64,000 nucleotides of DNA from assembly GCA_964395095.1 (NCBI GenBank), contig CAYMZZ010000004.1:1-64000 (forward strand). Direction: 5' to 3'. The first letter of the stretch is position 1, and every line of letters starts with the position of its first letter. Below are positions 1-7,479 of this stretch, one piece after another. The notes under the pieces are model-generated. The model did no database searches. It was given only the letters and a program-made list of their open reading frames with translations, and was not told where the DNA came from. The DNA is from CAYMZZ01 sp964395095 (lineage in GTDB: Bacteria > Bacteroidota > Bacteroidia > Chitinophagales > Chitinophagaceae). A program made the position numbers and the translations under genes.

Positions 1-51
1 ATTGGGCCCCTTATCTTTTACTTTTTTGATATTTTTACCGGACAACAGTGA
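1..51 (+). CDS. possible C-terminal end of an unidentified protein (partial)
   Basis: Frame 1 is open from the window edge for 16 codons and ends in TGA at 49-51; the residues are hydrophobic and aromatic (GPLIFYFFDIF). If real, it is a gene convergent with xseB, and its stop codon touches the start of the ATTTG-type repeat array, as stop codons do at several other arrays here. Sixteen codons cannot prove coding, so this is only a possibility. Confidence 0.25.
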   Translation: MGPLIFYFFDIFTGQQ

Positions 52-131
52 TTTGGGAATTTGAAAATTTGAGTATTCCAGAGCGTGTCTCTACAAATCC
101 CCAAATTTCCAAATCCCCAAATTTTCAAATT
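51..131. repeat. 7-nt-period inverted repeat, ATTTG/CAAAT flavour
   Basis: The left arm (51-73) has ATTTG-containing units and the right arm (93-131) has CAAATCC/CAAATTT units recurring every 7-8 nt; the arms are partly complementary. It fills the space downstream of xseB. It belongs to the dispersed family described in the findings. The function is unknown. Confidence 0.7.
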
Positions 132-151
132 GCACTATTTCTTCCCAAAAC

Positions 152-355
152 CTACCCCTTCTTCTCCATCTCCTTCAGCACCTTATTCACTTCCTCCTCG
201 GTGCTGCTGAGTTTGGCGCGGCAGAGGCGGATTAGCTCGCTGGCGCGCTTTACTTTTTCGGCCAACTGGTCCACACTGATATCGCCGGATTCAATTTCGC
301 GGGTGATGCGTTGCAATTCTTCAAATGCTTCGGTATAGGAGGGTGTTTTACTCAT
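152..355 (-). CDS. xseB: exodeoxyribonuclease VII small subunit
   Basis: A 67-residue, mostly helical protein of the usual XseB length. It has the family pattern of an N-terminal YTEAFEELQRI helix, a short turn with a conserved SGDISVDQLAEKVKRA segment and a second helix rich in R/K/E. XseB binds several copies per XseA to form exonuclease VII, a cytoplasmic single-strand-specific nuclease that acts on both 5' and 3' ends. Its start overlaps the end of xseA by 8 nt on the same strand, so the two are almost certainly co-transcribed and translationally coupled. Confidence 0.93.
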   Translation of the reverse strand: MSKTPSYTEAFEELQRITREIESGDISVDQLAEKVKRASELIRLCRAKLSSTEEEVNKVLKEMEKKG

Positions 356-1688
356 TTGGTTCCGGTTTGTGCAGCGAAGTTACAACGCTATGCACCGAGC
401 CCTTCCAGAGATCGGTACTAATTTCATCGCCGGGTTGCAGGTCGCGCACCTGCTTCACGGCTACCCCATTGAGCCGGGTAATGCTATAACCCCGCTTCAT
501 CACCTGGGCGGGACTCATCAGTTCCACCTGTTTATCCAGGTGTTCAATCTGCTGTACCCGGTCGCGTAAAAACTGACGACTCTGCTGTTGCAGATCCTCA
601 GTCTGCCTGGTTACAACCAGAGACATTTCTTTTAGCTGCGCCAGGCTATCCTTTCGCAACAACAATACTTCCTCCTTCAAATGCTGCCGGTATTGCTGGA
701 GCGTGGTTTCCGTTACGGAACGAAAAAGGCGGGTTTCGGTGCTAAACTGGCTGGCGGCATCGAGCAGGAGCTGCCTTGCCCTTTCTCGTATGGTTTTTTC
801 CGCCTCCTGCACAGGTACGGAAAAATTATGAAATTGCTGTATCAGGTATTCTGCCAGCTTGGTGGGTGTAATCGCATTCACATGCGCTACCATTTCGGCA
901 ATGGTTTCATTGGTGCTGTGGCCGATACCGGTGAGTACGGGTATGGGAAAGCGACAAATTGCGGCCGCGAGTGCAAAGTCGTTGTAACAACTCAGCCCCA
1001 CATCACCGCCGCCTCCGCGGATGATGGCGACCACATCAAACTCTTCCGCACGCTTACTAATCTGCTCCAATTGCCGTTGTATATCAGCCGCGGCCTTATC
1101 GCCCTGCAATAGTGCCGGGAAAAGCTCATGCACAAAGCGATAGCCCCAGGGGTTGTTGCCCACAACACTCATGAAATCGGCATAGCCCTTACTGCTTTCC
1201 ACCGAAACGATGGCGATCCGCTGCGGCAGCAGGGGCATTTCGAGCAATTTGTTCAGGTTAAACAAACCCTCGGAACGCAGCTTCTGCAGGTTTTCCTGCT
1301 TTTCTCTTTCGAGATCGCCCAGGGTGAAAGAGGGATCGATGTCGAGAATATGCAGGGAAAGCCCGTATACGGGATCAAAACTCAGGCGGGTCAACATCAG
1401 CACTTTTATACCATCTTTCAATGGCTCACGTAAGAGCTCCATGAATTGCAGGTTTACGCGGCGATAATCGTCGCGCCAGAGATGTGCCCTGAGCTGCGCT
1501 ATCACTTTTCCATCTTTTTTCTCCACCAGCTCCGGATAAGCATGACCCGACTGCTTATAAAAATTCAGCTTATTGATTTCGGCCTTTACCCAAAAACTAC
1601 TGCTATAGCGCTCCGCCAGGGTTTTTTGCACACTGCGGCTCACTTCGAGCAGGGAGAATATTTTCCGATCGTTGATCTGTTCGGGCAT
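348..1688 (-). CDS. xseA: exodeoxyribonuclease VII large subunit
   Basis: 446 residues from the ATG at 1688. The longer ORF back to 1742 would overlap the cupin gene, while this start lies 4 nt after the cupin stop. An N-terminal OB-fold-like part is followed by the catalytic domain, with IAIVSVESSKGYADF and the glycine-rich IIRGGGGDVGL segment. The signature GIGHSTNETIAE keeps the His, but the position usually held by Asp in GHxxD of the E. coli enzyme reads Asn. A coiled-coil region and a C-terminal RGYSI segment follow. Together with XseB it degrades single-stranded DNA in mismatch and damage repair. It forms an operon with the cupin gene upstream and xseB downstream. Confidence 0.93.
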   Translation of the reverse strand: MPEQINDRKIFSLLEVSRSVQKTLAERYSSSFWVKAEINKLNFYKQSGHAYPELVEKKDGKVIAQLRAHLWRDDYRRVNLQFMELLREPLKDGIKVLMLTRLSFDPVYGLSLHILDIDPSFTLGDLEREKQENLQKLRSEGLFNLNKLLEMPLLPQRIAIVSVESSKGYADFMSVVGNNPWGYRFVHELFPALLQGDKAAADIQRQLEQISKRAEEFDVVAIIRGGGGDVGLSCYNDFALAAAICRFPIPVLTGIGHSTNETIAEMVAHVNAITPTKLAEYLIQQFHNFSVPVQEAEKTIRERARQLLLDAASQFSTETRLFRSVTETTLQQYRQHLKEEVLLLRKDSLAQLKEMSLVVTRQTEDLQQQSRQFLRDRVQQIEHLDKQVELMSPAQVMKRGYSITRLNGVAVKQVRDLQPGDEISTDLWKGSVHSVVTSLHKPEPNE

Positions 1689-1692
1689 GGTA

Positions 1693-2061
1693 TCAAATTC
1701 GTTGAAGCTGCTCACGGGTGAGTTCCGACGCCTCCGCATCACCCGTGTTCAGGGTGTTGGCTGGTTCAAAGAGAAGGATATGCGCTTCCTCTGCCGCCAC
1801 CGGGCGATGCTCCACGCCACGGGGAATGATGATGGAATCACCTTCGTTCAATTCAATAGTGCCGTCGCGCAACTCCATCACAAAGCTACCCTTTATCACC
1901 AGGAATAATTCATCTTCCTGGTCGTGCTTATGCCAGACAAACTCTCCTTTGATCTTTGCCAACTTTACGTATTGACCATTCAACTCCCCTACCACCCGGG
2001 GATTCCAGTGATCCGAAAACTGCGAAAGCTTCTCTTTCAGATTTATTTTCTGTATACTCAT
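1693..2061 (-). CDS. cupin domain protein
   Basis: 122 residues from the ATG at 2061 (the longer reading starts at TTG). It is a single small cupin barrel: motif 1 reads WHKHDQEDELFLVIKG, with two His and a Glu as usual metal ligands, and motif 2 reads PRGVEHRPVA. A metal-binding small-molecule role (sugar or metabolite sensing, isomerase or dioxygenase type) is typical of the family, but the substrate cannot be inferred. It is the first gene of a probable cupin-xseA-xseB operon. A large repeat array lies just upstream. Confidence 0.85.
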   Translation of the reverse strand: MSIQKINLKEKLSQFSDHWNPRVVGELNGQYVKLAKIKGEFVWHKHDQEDELFLVIKGSFVMELRDGTIELNEGDSIIIPRGVEHRPVAAEEAHILLFEPANTLNTGDAEASELTREQLQRI

Positions 2062-2081
2062 AAAAAGCAAATTAATTCAAA

Positions 2082-2240
2082 TACCATGATTAACCCTGAT
2101 TACCTTAATTGCCTTGATTACCATGATTATCATAGCGATTAAGGCGATTAAGGTAATCATGGCCATCAGGGGTATCATGGCCATCAAGGGTAATCATGGC
2201 AATCATGGGCATCATGGCAATCATGGTCATCAGGGTCATT
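2082..2240. repeat. 9-nt-period imperfect array with inverted halves
   Basis: Units such as GATTACCTT, GATTACCAT, GGTAATCAT, GGCCATCAA and GGCAATCAT recur every 9-10 nt. The left third (GATTACC type) is the reverse complement of the right part (GGTAATC type), so a long imperfect hairpin is possible. The array lies between the cupin start and the TPR gene stop and runs up to that stop codon. An ORF across it only reads the repeat (Ile/Met/His/Gly-rich) and is not a gene. Confidence 0.8.
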
Positions 2241-3369
2241 TGCGGGTTGAGGTGGCTGCCGGATCTAATTGTCCCTCCAGCACCTGCATCACGGCCGTTT
2301 TGAGTGAAGGATAATCCACCTCCTCTTTAAAGCCAACTCCGAAAGTGGAATGGGTATTTCCTTTATTCATACCCAACAGATATGTGGCCGTTCCCAATTC
2401 TACAGCATAGGGAGAATATTCCGTTTGTATCGAAAACAGCACTTCGCCTTCCTTATCCAGCACATAAAAAATATGTTTATAATAGATGTTCTTGCTTTTT
2501 CCTTCCTGGAAGCGTTCAAACACCTGTACATCGTTCTCCTTCCACTTAAACTGGTCGAAGCAGAACGCATCCTTCATGTGCTCCGGAAGCTCATCTTTGG
2601 CATGTGCTTCAAATAATTTCTTTCGCCAGGGTAGGGCTTTTTCATATTGTTGCGCGCGATAATAGGTTTGTATCAGTTTGGCATAGGCATGATAATCGTC
2701 GGGATACATCTCCACAAAATCTTCAAAAGCTTCCATCGCCTTTTCATTGCTACCCACCAGGTATTCGATCAATCCTATATTGAAAAGTACCCTTCGTCCG
2801 GTTTCAGGATCCTGTGCCAGGTGGGGCCGGCCCCGGTAATACCATTCCAGCGCTTTGGCCTGTTCTCCCTCTTCGAGGTAAGTGCTGGCAATTTGGGCAT
2901 AGGGCCTGAGTGAGAGACTGTCGAGTTCCACCGCTCGCATATAAGATTGCCTTGCATTCGCAAAACTTCCATCATAAAAAAAGGCATCGCCCATGCCCGT
3001 ATGCACGCGTGGCTTATCGGGCTGAAGGGCGATGGATTTTTCAAACACAGGAATCGCTTCCTTATAGCGTTCAAGGTAAATGAGCGAATAGGCTTTGCCT
3101 GCATAAGCCTCCGCATCCTGAGGGTCTTTGGCCAGCGATTGATCATAAAGGATCAGCGCCATCGAATCCTGGTCGGTCATATAGTAAGCCCGAGCCAGGT
3201 AATAGAGACTGCGGGCACCAAGCTGATCTCGCTGGTTACTGTAGTTTTTGATGATACTTTCGAAATCCTGGCTATCATTCCAAAGCATCATCCTTAAAAG
3301 GATGGAGTCCTGGCTCCGTACGGCAAGACCCACCAGGATCAACATCAGCAGGGAAATGATTTTTCGCAT
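2236..3369 (-). CDS. exported tetratricopeptide-repeat protein
   Basis: 377 residues from the ATG at 3369, chosen because a signal peptide begins there (MRKIISLLMLILVGLAVRSQ). About six to seven TPR-like helical pairs follow (for example YLARAYYMTDQDSMALILYDQSL, AEAYAGKAYSLIYLERYKEAI), reaching roughly residue 260. A C-terminal part without repeats (about 270-377) includes FYVLDKEGEVLFSIQTEYSP. TPR proteins act as protein-binding scaffolds; the partner is not evident. It is probably periplasmic or outer-membrane associated. It is divergent from the secreted protein starting at 3469. Confidence 0.8.
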   Translation of the reverse strand: MRKIISLLMLILVGLAVRSQDSILLRMMLWNDSQDFESIIKNYSNQRDQLGARSLYYLARAYYMTDQDSMALILYDQSLAKDPQDAEAYAGKAYSLIYLERYKEAIPVFEKSIALQPDKPRVHTGMGDAFFYDGSFANARQSYMRAVELDSLSLRPYAQIASTYLEEGEQAKALEWYYRGRPHLAQDPETGRRVLFNIGLIEYLVGSNEKAMEAFEDFVEMYPDDYHAYAKLIQTYYRAQQYEKALPWRKKLFEAHAKDELPEHMKDAFCFDQFKWKENDVQVFERFQEGKSKNIYYKHIFYVLDKEGEVLFSIQTEYSPYAVELGTATYLLGMNKGNTHSTFGVGFKEEVDYPSLKTAVMQVLEGQLDPAATSTRK

Positions 3370-3468
3370 AGTTATCAAGATACGAACGATCCCGGAAAAT
3401 GCAGGCAATACCCAACCAACGGTATTGTTTAGGAACAGCATCTGCGTACATTTAACAAAATTTATTAT

Positions 3469-4179
3469 ATGAAATACGGGATATCGCTATTGATATGGAG
3501 CTTGCTCAGCCTCACCGCCCTGTCGCAAGGTGCTGGCAACATTGTGAAAACGAATGTTTGCCTGATCGAAAATGGGGAGCTCAAAGTGAAAAAAGGCGAA
3601 TACAGTCTTGAAACGGGAATCAAGACCGTGGAAGTGAATGGCAAAATACAGCGGGTAGACAGCCTTCATATCAACAACCCGGAATATGCCAAAACCTTTT
3701 CCTGGTATATTAATAATGAAGGCATAACCGTTAATAATATCTATTACGAAAAATATGGCCTGCCCCGGGTATTGGGTGCGGATGAAATTGAAAGGTTTGC
3801 AAAGTTCCAGTCGGTAGGCATCTACCGCGAAAAAGGGAGCATGGGCGAGGCCGAAGTTATTTATGTACCCATCCAGGGCGAATGTGAATTTCAACCCTAT
3901 CAAAAATCACTACCTCCCTGCAATGTGAAACTCGAGATCACGCATAGCATCGACCAGCTGAAACTTCCGCTAAAAGTTCAATTCAAAGCACCGGTAAATG
4001 CAGCCATCAAAGAACCCAGCTACAACTGGCAGGTGTATGGCGGCGAACAAGAAAATACAGGGGATCCTCGTGTAATCAACGTATTGCCCCGCGAAAACGG
4101 CAAAAGCGTCAGTGTGTATTTGTACATTATGGGGAAGAATTGTAAGCAAAAGCTGGAAAAGCTGGTGAAGCTTAATTAA
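3469..4179 (+). CDS. hypothetical secreted protein
   Basis: 236 residues starting with a signal peptide (MKYGISLLIWSLLSLTALSQ, cleavage near AGN). The mature part is mixed beta, with a Tyr-rich middle (YINNEGITVNNIYYEKYG), one pair of Cys near GECEFQ and LPPCN and another Cys close to the C-terminus (GKNCKQK). I do not recognise a family. The final part, about residues 160-236, could be an Ig/PKD-like fold by its strand pattern (SYNWQVYGGEQENTGD), but that is inference. It is divergent from the TPR gene with about 100 nt between them. Confidence 0.7.
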   Translation: MKYGISLLIWSLLSLTALSQGAGNIVKTNVCLIENGELKVKKGEYSLETGIKTVEVNGKIQRVDSLHINNPEYAKTFSWYINNEGITVNNIYYEKYGLPRVLGADEIERFAKFQSVGIYREKGSMGEAEVIYVPIQGECEFQPYQKSLPPCNVKLEITHSIDQLKLPLKVQFKAPVNAAIKEPSYNWQVYGGEQENTGDPRVINVLPRENGKSVSVYLYIMGKNCKQKLEKLVKLN

Positions 4180-4260
4180 GTTGTAAGTTTTAAGTTGTAA
4201 GTTTTAGGTTATTAGTTAAGAGTTATAACTTAGAACTTACAACTTAAAACTTACAACTTC
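4180..4260. repeat. 7-nt-period inverted repeat, GTAAGTT/AACTTAC flavour
   Basis: The segment parses into 7-mers: GTAAGTT, TTAAGTT, GTAAGTT, TTAGGTT and so on, then ATAACTT, AGAACTT, ACAACTT, AAAACTT, ACAACTT. The two halves are complementary and can form one long hairpin. It starts at the stop of the previous gene and ends at the base before the next ATG (4261), so it would cover the whole leader of that gene. Confidence 0.85.
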
Positions 4261-4887
4261 ATGCCCTCCAAAGGCACGCTGAGAATCTGTCCACGCGGTC
4301 ATCGCTATTTTAAAAGCAGTGACTGCCCCACATGCCCTAAATGCGAATCAGGAAAGCAGCCTGCCTCCGCATTCCTCGACAGGCTCTCTGCTCCGGCGAG
4401 GAGGGCGCTGGAAAATGCGGGCATTACCAGCTTAAAAAAACTTGCCCGGTATTCGGAGAAGGAGCTGCTCGCCCTTCATGGTTTCGGCAAAAGCAGCCTT
4501 CCCAATCTGCTTGACGCGTTAAAGAAAGCCGGTCTGTCATTCAAGGAATCAAAACCGGTTGCCTCCAATTCGAAGGATATCGAATGGCTTCGGCAGCATT
4601 GTTTGGCCCTGCCAGGAACAATGGAACTTCCTCATTTTGAAAAAACTTCCTTTCGGATAAATAAAAAGATCTACCTCACCATCGATCTGGCCAATAACCG
4701 CGCCTGTGTGAAATTATCACCTGCACAACAGGATATCTTCGTCCTGGCCCACAAAAAGACCATTATGCCCGTGCCCAATAAATGGGGAAAACAGGGCTGG
4801 ACCTTTGCCGATCCTGGTAAAACCCCAAAGAAGTTGTTGGCTGCAATGGTGGAGGAAGCGCATGAGAACGTTGTACGTTTTACGTAG
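4261..4887 (+). CDS. zinc-ribbon / RNAP alpha-CTD-like HhH / MmcQ-YjbR fusion protein
   Basis: 208 residues in three parts. Residues 8-33 hold a small metal-binding knuckle (CPRGH then CPTCPKC). Residues 38-95 resemble the helix-hairpin-helix of the RNA polymerase alpha C-terminal domain (LSAPARRALENAGITSLKKL, LLALHGFGKSSL). Residues 105-208 match the MmcQ/YjbR family, a CyaY-like DNA-binding fold (LALPGTMELPHF, ACVKLSP, GWTFADP). The first two parts usually stand alone as a short protein in Bacteroidota, so the MmcQ extension looks like a gene fusion. A DNA-binding role is inferred. The last codons lie in the repeat array that follows. Confidence 0.82.
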   Translation: MPSKGTLRICPRGHRYFKSSDCPTCPKCESGKQPASAFLDRLSAPARRALENAGITSLKKLARYSEKELLALHGFGKSSLPNLLDALKKAGLSFKESKPVASNSKDIEWLRQHCLALPGTMELPHFEKTSFRINKKIYLTIDLANNRACVKLSPAQQDIFVLAHKKTIMPVPNKWGKQGWTFADPGKTPKKLLAAMVEEAHENVVRFT

Positions 4888-5074
4888 TACGTTTTTTGGT
4901 TTAGAGTTTAGGGTTTAAAGTTTAAGGGTTCCAGTAAAGAAATCAGGCAAGTTCCCCCTTTTGAAGTCAAAATACGATGACTTGTGTGCAATCAAGCTCC
5001 AACCATTAAACCCTAAACTTTAAACCCTAAACAAAAAAACGTACTACGTAAAACGTACAACGTATAACGTACTA
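4868..5074. repeat. composite 7-nt-period inverted repeat: ACGTTGT outside, GTTTAGG inside
   Basis: The outer left arm has ACGTTGT/ACGTTTT/ACGTAGT units (4868-4895) and the outer right arm has ACGTACT/ACGTAAA/ACGTACA/ACGTATA units (5039-5074). Nested inside are GTTTAGA/GTTTAGG/GTTTAAA/GTTTAAG (4900-4927) and ACCCTAA/ACTTTAA/ACCCTAA (5009-5033). The array reaches into the 3' ends of both convergent genes: it contains the stop codon at 4885-4887 and touches the one at 5072-5074. Confidence 0.85.
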
Positions 5075-6328
5075 CCATCCTTTCTTCACTCTAAACTTCC
5101 CACTCACCGTTGTCGTATTTCGCAGTTCCGGTCCCCAACCGGCGGGGTTTATTTCGAAAGTGCCTTTTACAAAACCATCATCCTCCCCCATGCTGGTAAT
5201 GGTAACGCCACCACCGCTCTTTTTCAACCCTTCCACATCATCCACATAGTAACAACTATACTCATTGCCGCCAGTAATATGATAGTGCGTATGCGTACCC
5301 CATTGAACCGTGGGCTGTTTAAACGCATGGGTGCCGATACCACCTTCAAACATCACATACACATAGCTTCCTTCCTCATCTCCATCGCTGTCGCCAAAAG
5401 CATAGAGATTATCCTGCAACTTCACCACCGGGGAAGCAAATTTTTTCTTGAACGGTCCGCCTGCTACCGAAACCTCAATCTCTCCATCATCATTCACGAT
5501 AAGAATATGGGTTACTACCAGGAGCCGCTTTCCGTTCTTGAAATCCAGGTCCACACTAATGGCAACCGGATTGGGTGCGTTGGGCACCGTGCCGGGTGCT
5601 TTGTAGGTTGCTTTGGAACCATTCGATTGCAGGTTACCGGCTCCGGCCAGATTCCACTTCCTTATAAATTCCGCTGTCATATCTTCCTCTTCGCCTATGG
5701 GCGCTTCTTCTCCTGGCACCAACGGCACTATGAGGTCCATTGCCGACCAAAGCTCCAGTTGCACCGTACCACCCACGGCCACAGTAGTAGCTGAAGGCAC
5801 CAATTTGAAGCTTTCAAAAAAACTCCAGTCGCTGAAATGTGTGGTAGTAATGCTTACGCTTTGCTCTGCTTTGTTGAGAACGGCACCACCTACTGCCTGC
5901 CATATACGGTCCTCGTCCTGGTAGGCGACGGCCAGCGCTTCGGGCATGGATTGTGCATGGTCTTCGCTCTCATAGTAAAAACTAATCGTTACCGGTTGCT
6001 GAAATTCCACATCGTGTGGTTCGAGCCGATAGGCTTTTTCTTTGCCCAGCGGATTCTCATCGGTGATGGCCTGGATCTTCACCTCCTGATCCTCGGTAAA
6101 GGCGCCTGCCGGAATCTGTATACTCAGCCGTCCATCGGTACTGGTGAGCACGCCGCCTCCGGCACCAATGGTAGCAGAGCTGGCCGCTTCAGGCAAAACG
6201 GTGCCGATATTGGTTGGAATACCTACGGGGTTGGGTTCATAGTCGCTACCCGGATTATCGGATTTGGAACAGGACAGAAGGCCGAACAACATGGCCATAG
6301 TGCCAAGAGCCATCGAAAATTTCTTCAT
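5072..6328 (-). CDS. surface lipoprotein with ZU5-like domain
   Basis: 418 residues from the ATG at 6328, where a lipoprotein signal begins (MKKFSMALGTMAMLFGLLSC, Cys at residue 20). About residues 50-165 resemble a ZU5-like domain: GAGGGVLTSTDGRLSIQIPAGAF, then PVTISFYYESEDH and a WQAVGG segment. The rest is predicted beta-rich and ends in a domain with a Tyr/His cluster (THTHYHITGG). It is probably anchored in the outer membrane. Acidic residues follow the lipid Cys (SKSDN), as often seen on exported Bacteroidota lipoproteins. The ligand or partner is unknown. Confidence 0.8.
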   Translation of the reverse strand: MKKFSMALGTMAMLFGLLSCSKSDNPGSDYEPNPVGIPTNIGTVLPEAASSATIGAGGGVLTSTDGRLSIQIPAGAFTEDQEVKIQAITDENPLGKEKAYRLEPHDVEFQQPVTISFYYESEDHAQSMPEALAVAYQDEDRIWQAVGGAVLNKAEQSVSITTTHFSDWSFFESFKLVPSATTVAVGGTVQLELWSAMDLIVPLVPGEEAPIGEEEDMTAEFIRKWNLAGAGNLQSNGSKATYKAPGTVPNAPNPVAISVDLDFKNGKRLLVVTHILIVNDDGEIEVSVAGGPFKKKFASPVVKLQDNLYAFGDSDGDEEGSYVYVMFEGGIGTHAFKQPTVQWGTHTHYHITGGNEYSCYYVDDVEGLKKSGGGVTITSMGEDDGFVKGTFEINPAGWGPELRNTTTVSGKFRVKKGW

Positions 6329-6428
6329 GATAAGGTCGGTTTGCATGGATCTGATAAAACTAAATTTCAATGCAAAATGCCGATGGAATCGAGAAGCTGA
6401 AATGCGATGAGGTATGAATTGTGTAATT

Positions 6429-6447
6429 CACGACATGGAATGTCGTG
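6429..6447. promoter_or_regulatory. short perfect inverted repeat, possible operator
   Basis: CACGACAT and ATGTCGTG are separated by GGA, about 100 nt upstream of the lipoprotein start and in the otherwise featureless 6329-6576 stretch. It could be an operator or a small hairpin; no regulator for it is known here. Confidence 0.4.
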
Positions 6448-6576
6448 CGTATTCTGCAGCCGGCTTTTGAAAATATCGGTTTACTGGCAAACACATTGAA
6501 TACTGCGGCAACAGTTTTTTTGAATAGAACTCGCCAAAAGCAGGAGTGCGATGCTAAGATTATAGTTCATTGGTAG

Positions 6577-6628
6577 TGGTTTAGAAGAAAGGCCGGAATG
6601 AATGGAAAATTTACCATTCAGCCCGGCC
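6577..6628 (-). terminator. intrinsic terminator of the Cys-rich peptide gene
   Basis: A stem of GGCCGG-nn-TGAATGG pairs with CCATTCA-nn-CCGGCC (6591-6605 with 6614-6628, loop of 8). On the minus strand it is followed by the pyrimidine-rich TTTCTTCTAAACC. It begins 6 nt after the stop codon of the small gene at 6635-6742. Confidence 0.7.
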
Positions 6629-6634
6629 AGAAAT

Positions 6635-6742
6635 TTATGCACAACTGCCGTTACAGCCACAGGTACAGGCTGCACCTGCACATTGATCGCCACAGTTGCA
6701 GATGCCTTCGTTTTTTGAATGATGTTTGATGTTTGATTTCAT
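6635..6742 (-). CDS. metallothionein-like Cys-rich peptide, 35 residues
   Basis: A very short ORF (ATG at 6742-6740, TAA at 6635-6637) encodes 35 residues. Seven are Cys, all in the C-terminal 21 residues, at positions 15, 17, 21, 26, 28, 30 and 34. The spacing is CNC, CTCGC and similar CxC/CxxxC patterns, as in metallothioneins. The N-terminal 12 residues are His/Lys/Asn-rich. A perfect Bacteroidota -7 box (TAGCTTTG, 6774-6781) lies upstream and an intrinsic terminator directly downstream, so it looks like a complete monocistronic gene. Binding of Zn, Cu or Cd is inferred from composition only; a Cys-rich RiPP precursor is an alternative. A 70-residue ORF in another frame across this region is rejected. 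Confidence 0.65.
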   Translation of the reverse strand: MKSNIKHHSKNEGICNCGDQCAGAACTCGCNGSCA

Positions 6743-6773
6743 GATGAATGTTTTATTAGATGATTGTATGATG

Positions 6774-6781
6774 CAAAGCTA
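6774..6781 (-). promoter_or_regulatory. -7 promoter box TAnnTTTG for the Cys-rich peptide
   Basis: On the minus strand the bases read TAGCTTTG, a full match to the Bacteroidota -7 consensus TAnnTTTG. Transcription would start near 6768, giving a leader of about 26 nt. The nearest TTTG that could serve as -33 element is about 25 nt upstream, a little farther than usual. Confidence 0.5.
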
Positions 6782-6838
6782 GCGGCAGATAGAGCCGGGC
6801 TGTTTACAAAATGATGGGAATAGTTTATATAATTCCAG

Positions 6839-6938
6839 CGTGAGACGTGAGGCGTGAGGCGTGAATCATGAGGCTTCTCATCCCCCTTCGGCGATACAAG
6901 CGACTCGCGCCTCACGCCTCACGATTCACGCCTCACGT
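6839..6938. repeat. 7-nt-period inverted repeat, GTGAGGC/GCCTCAC flavour
   Basis: The left arm has GTGAGAC, GTGAGGC, GTGAGGC and GTGAATC-like units. The right arm has GCCTCAC, GCCTCAC, GATTCAC and GCCTCAC units, complementary to the left. The loop holds CCCCCTTCGGCG. It lies between the divergent Cys-rich peptide gene and the OsmC gene, so it cannot be a simple terminator for either. Confidence 0.85.
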
Positions 6939-6993
6939 TTTCCATGAACGGAATTCCGGCAAACCAAATTCCCCTTAGCTTTATGCAAAAAAT

Positions 6994-7467
6994 ATGTCGG
7001 GGAAAACACATAACTACAAGGCAAAGATTGAATGGACGGGCAATAGAGGCACTGGCACATCGGGTTATCGCGATTACGACCGGAACCATACAATTGCCAT
7101 AGAAGGTAAGCCGGTGATTGCCGGCTCTTCAGATCCCTCCTTTCGTGGCGATGCCAGCCGGCATAATCCGGAAGAACTACTGGTGGCTTCTTTATCTACC
7201 TGCCACATGCTCACTTACCTGCATTTATGTGCAGTAAACAAAGTGGTGGTAACAAGGTATGAAGATGATGCTACCGGGCAAATGGAAGAAACCGCCAATG
7301 GCGGTGGACGGTTTACCGAAGTGGTACTACATCCAAGAGTATGGGTAAGCGATGCCTCCATGATGGAGAAAGCCAATGAACTGCACCACCAGGCGCATGA
7401 TCTCTGCTTTATTGCGGCATCTGTGAATTTTCCGGTGAAGCACCAACCGGAGTCATTGGTGGATTAA
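6994..7467 (+). CDS. OsmC/Ohr family peroxiredoxin-like protein
   Basis: 157 residues, the normal length for the family. Both reactive cysteines are in place: LSTCHMLTYLH near residue 70 and HDLCFIAASVNFPV near residue 137, with the typical FRGDASRHNPEELLVASLS segment before the first. OsmC/Ohr enzymes reduce organic hydroperoxides in the cytoplasm using lipoyl or other thiol donors. The sequence cannot separate OsmC from its near relatives; the WTGNRGTGTSGYRDY opening is typical of the Bacteroidota branch. It is convergent with the next gene, 12 nt away. Confidence 0.88.
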   Translation: MSGKTHNYKAKIEWTGNRGTGTSGYRDYDRNHTIAIEGKPVIAGSSDPSFRGDASRHNPEELLVASLSTCHMLTYLHLCAVNKVVVTRYEDDATGQMEETANGGGRFTEVVLHPRVWVSDASMMEKANELHHQAHDLCFIAASVNFPVKHQPESLVD

Positions 7468-7479
7468 TGGAATGAGCGG

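Noticed and set aside
2114..2314. ORF of 66 codons with Ile/Met then Asn/His/Gly-rich repeats
   Set aside because: It only reads the 9-nt-period array, where a period that is a multiple of three keeps a frame open; it has no start context or downstream conservation.
6481..6693. 70-residue ORF on the minus strand
   Set aside because: It overlaps the Cys-rich peptide gene in another frame, starts inside that gene and contains the terminator; the 35-residue ORF has promoter and terminator in the right places.
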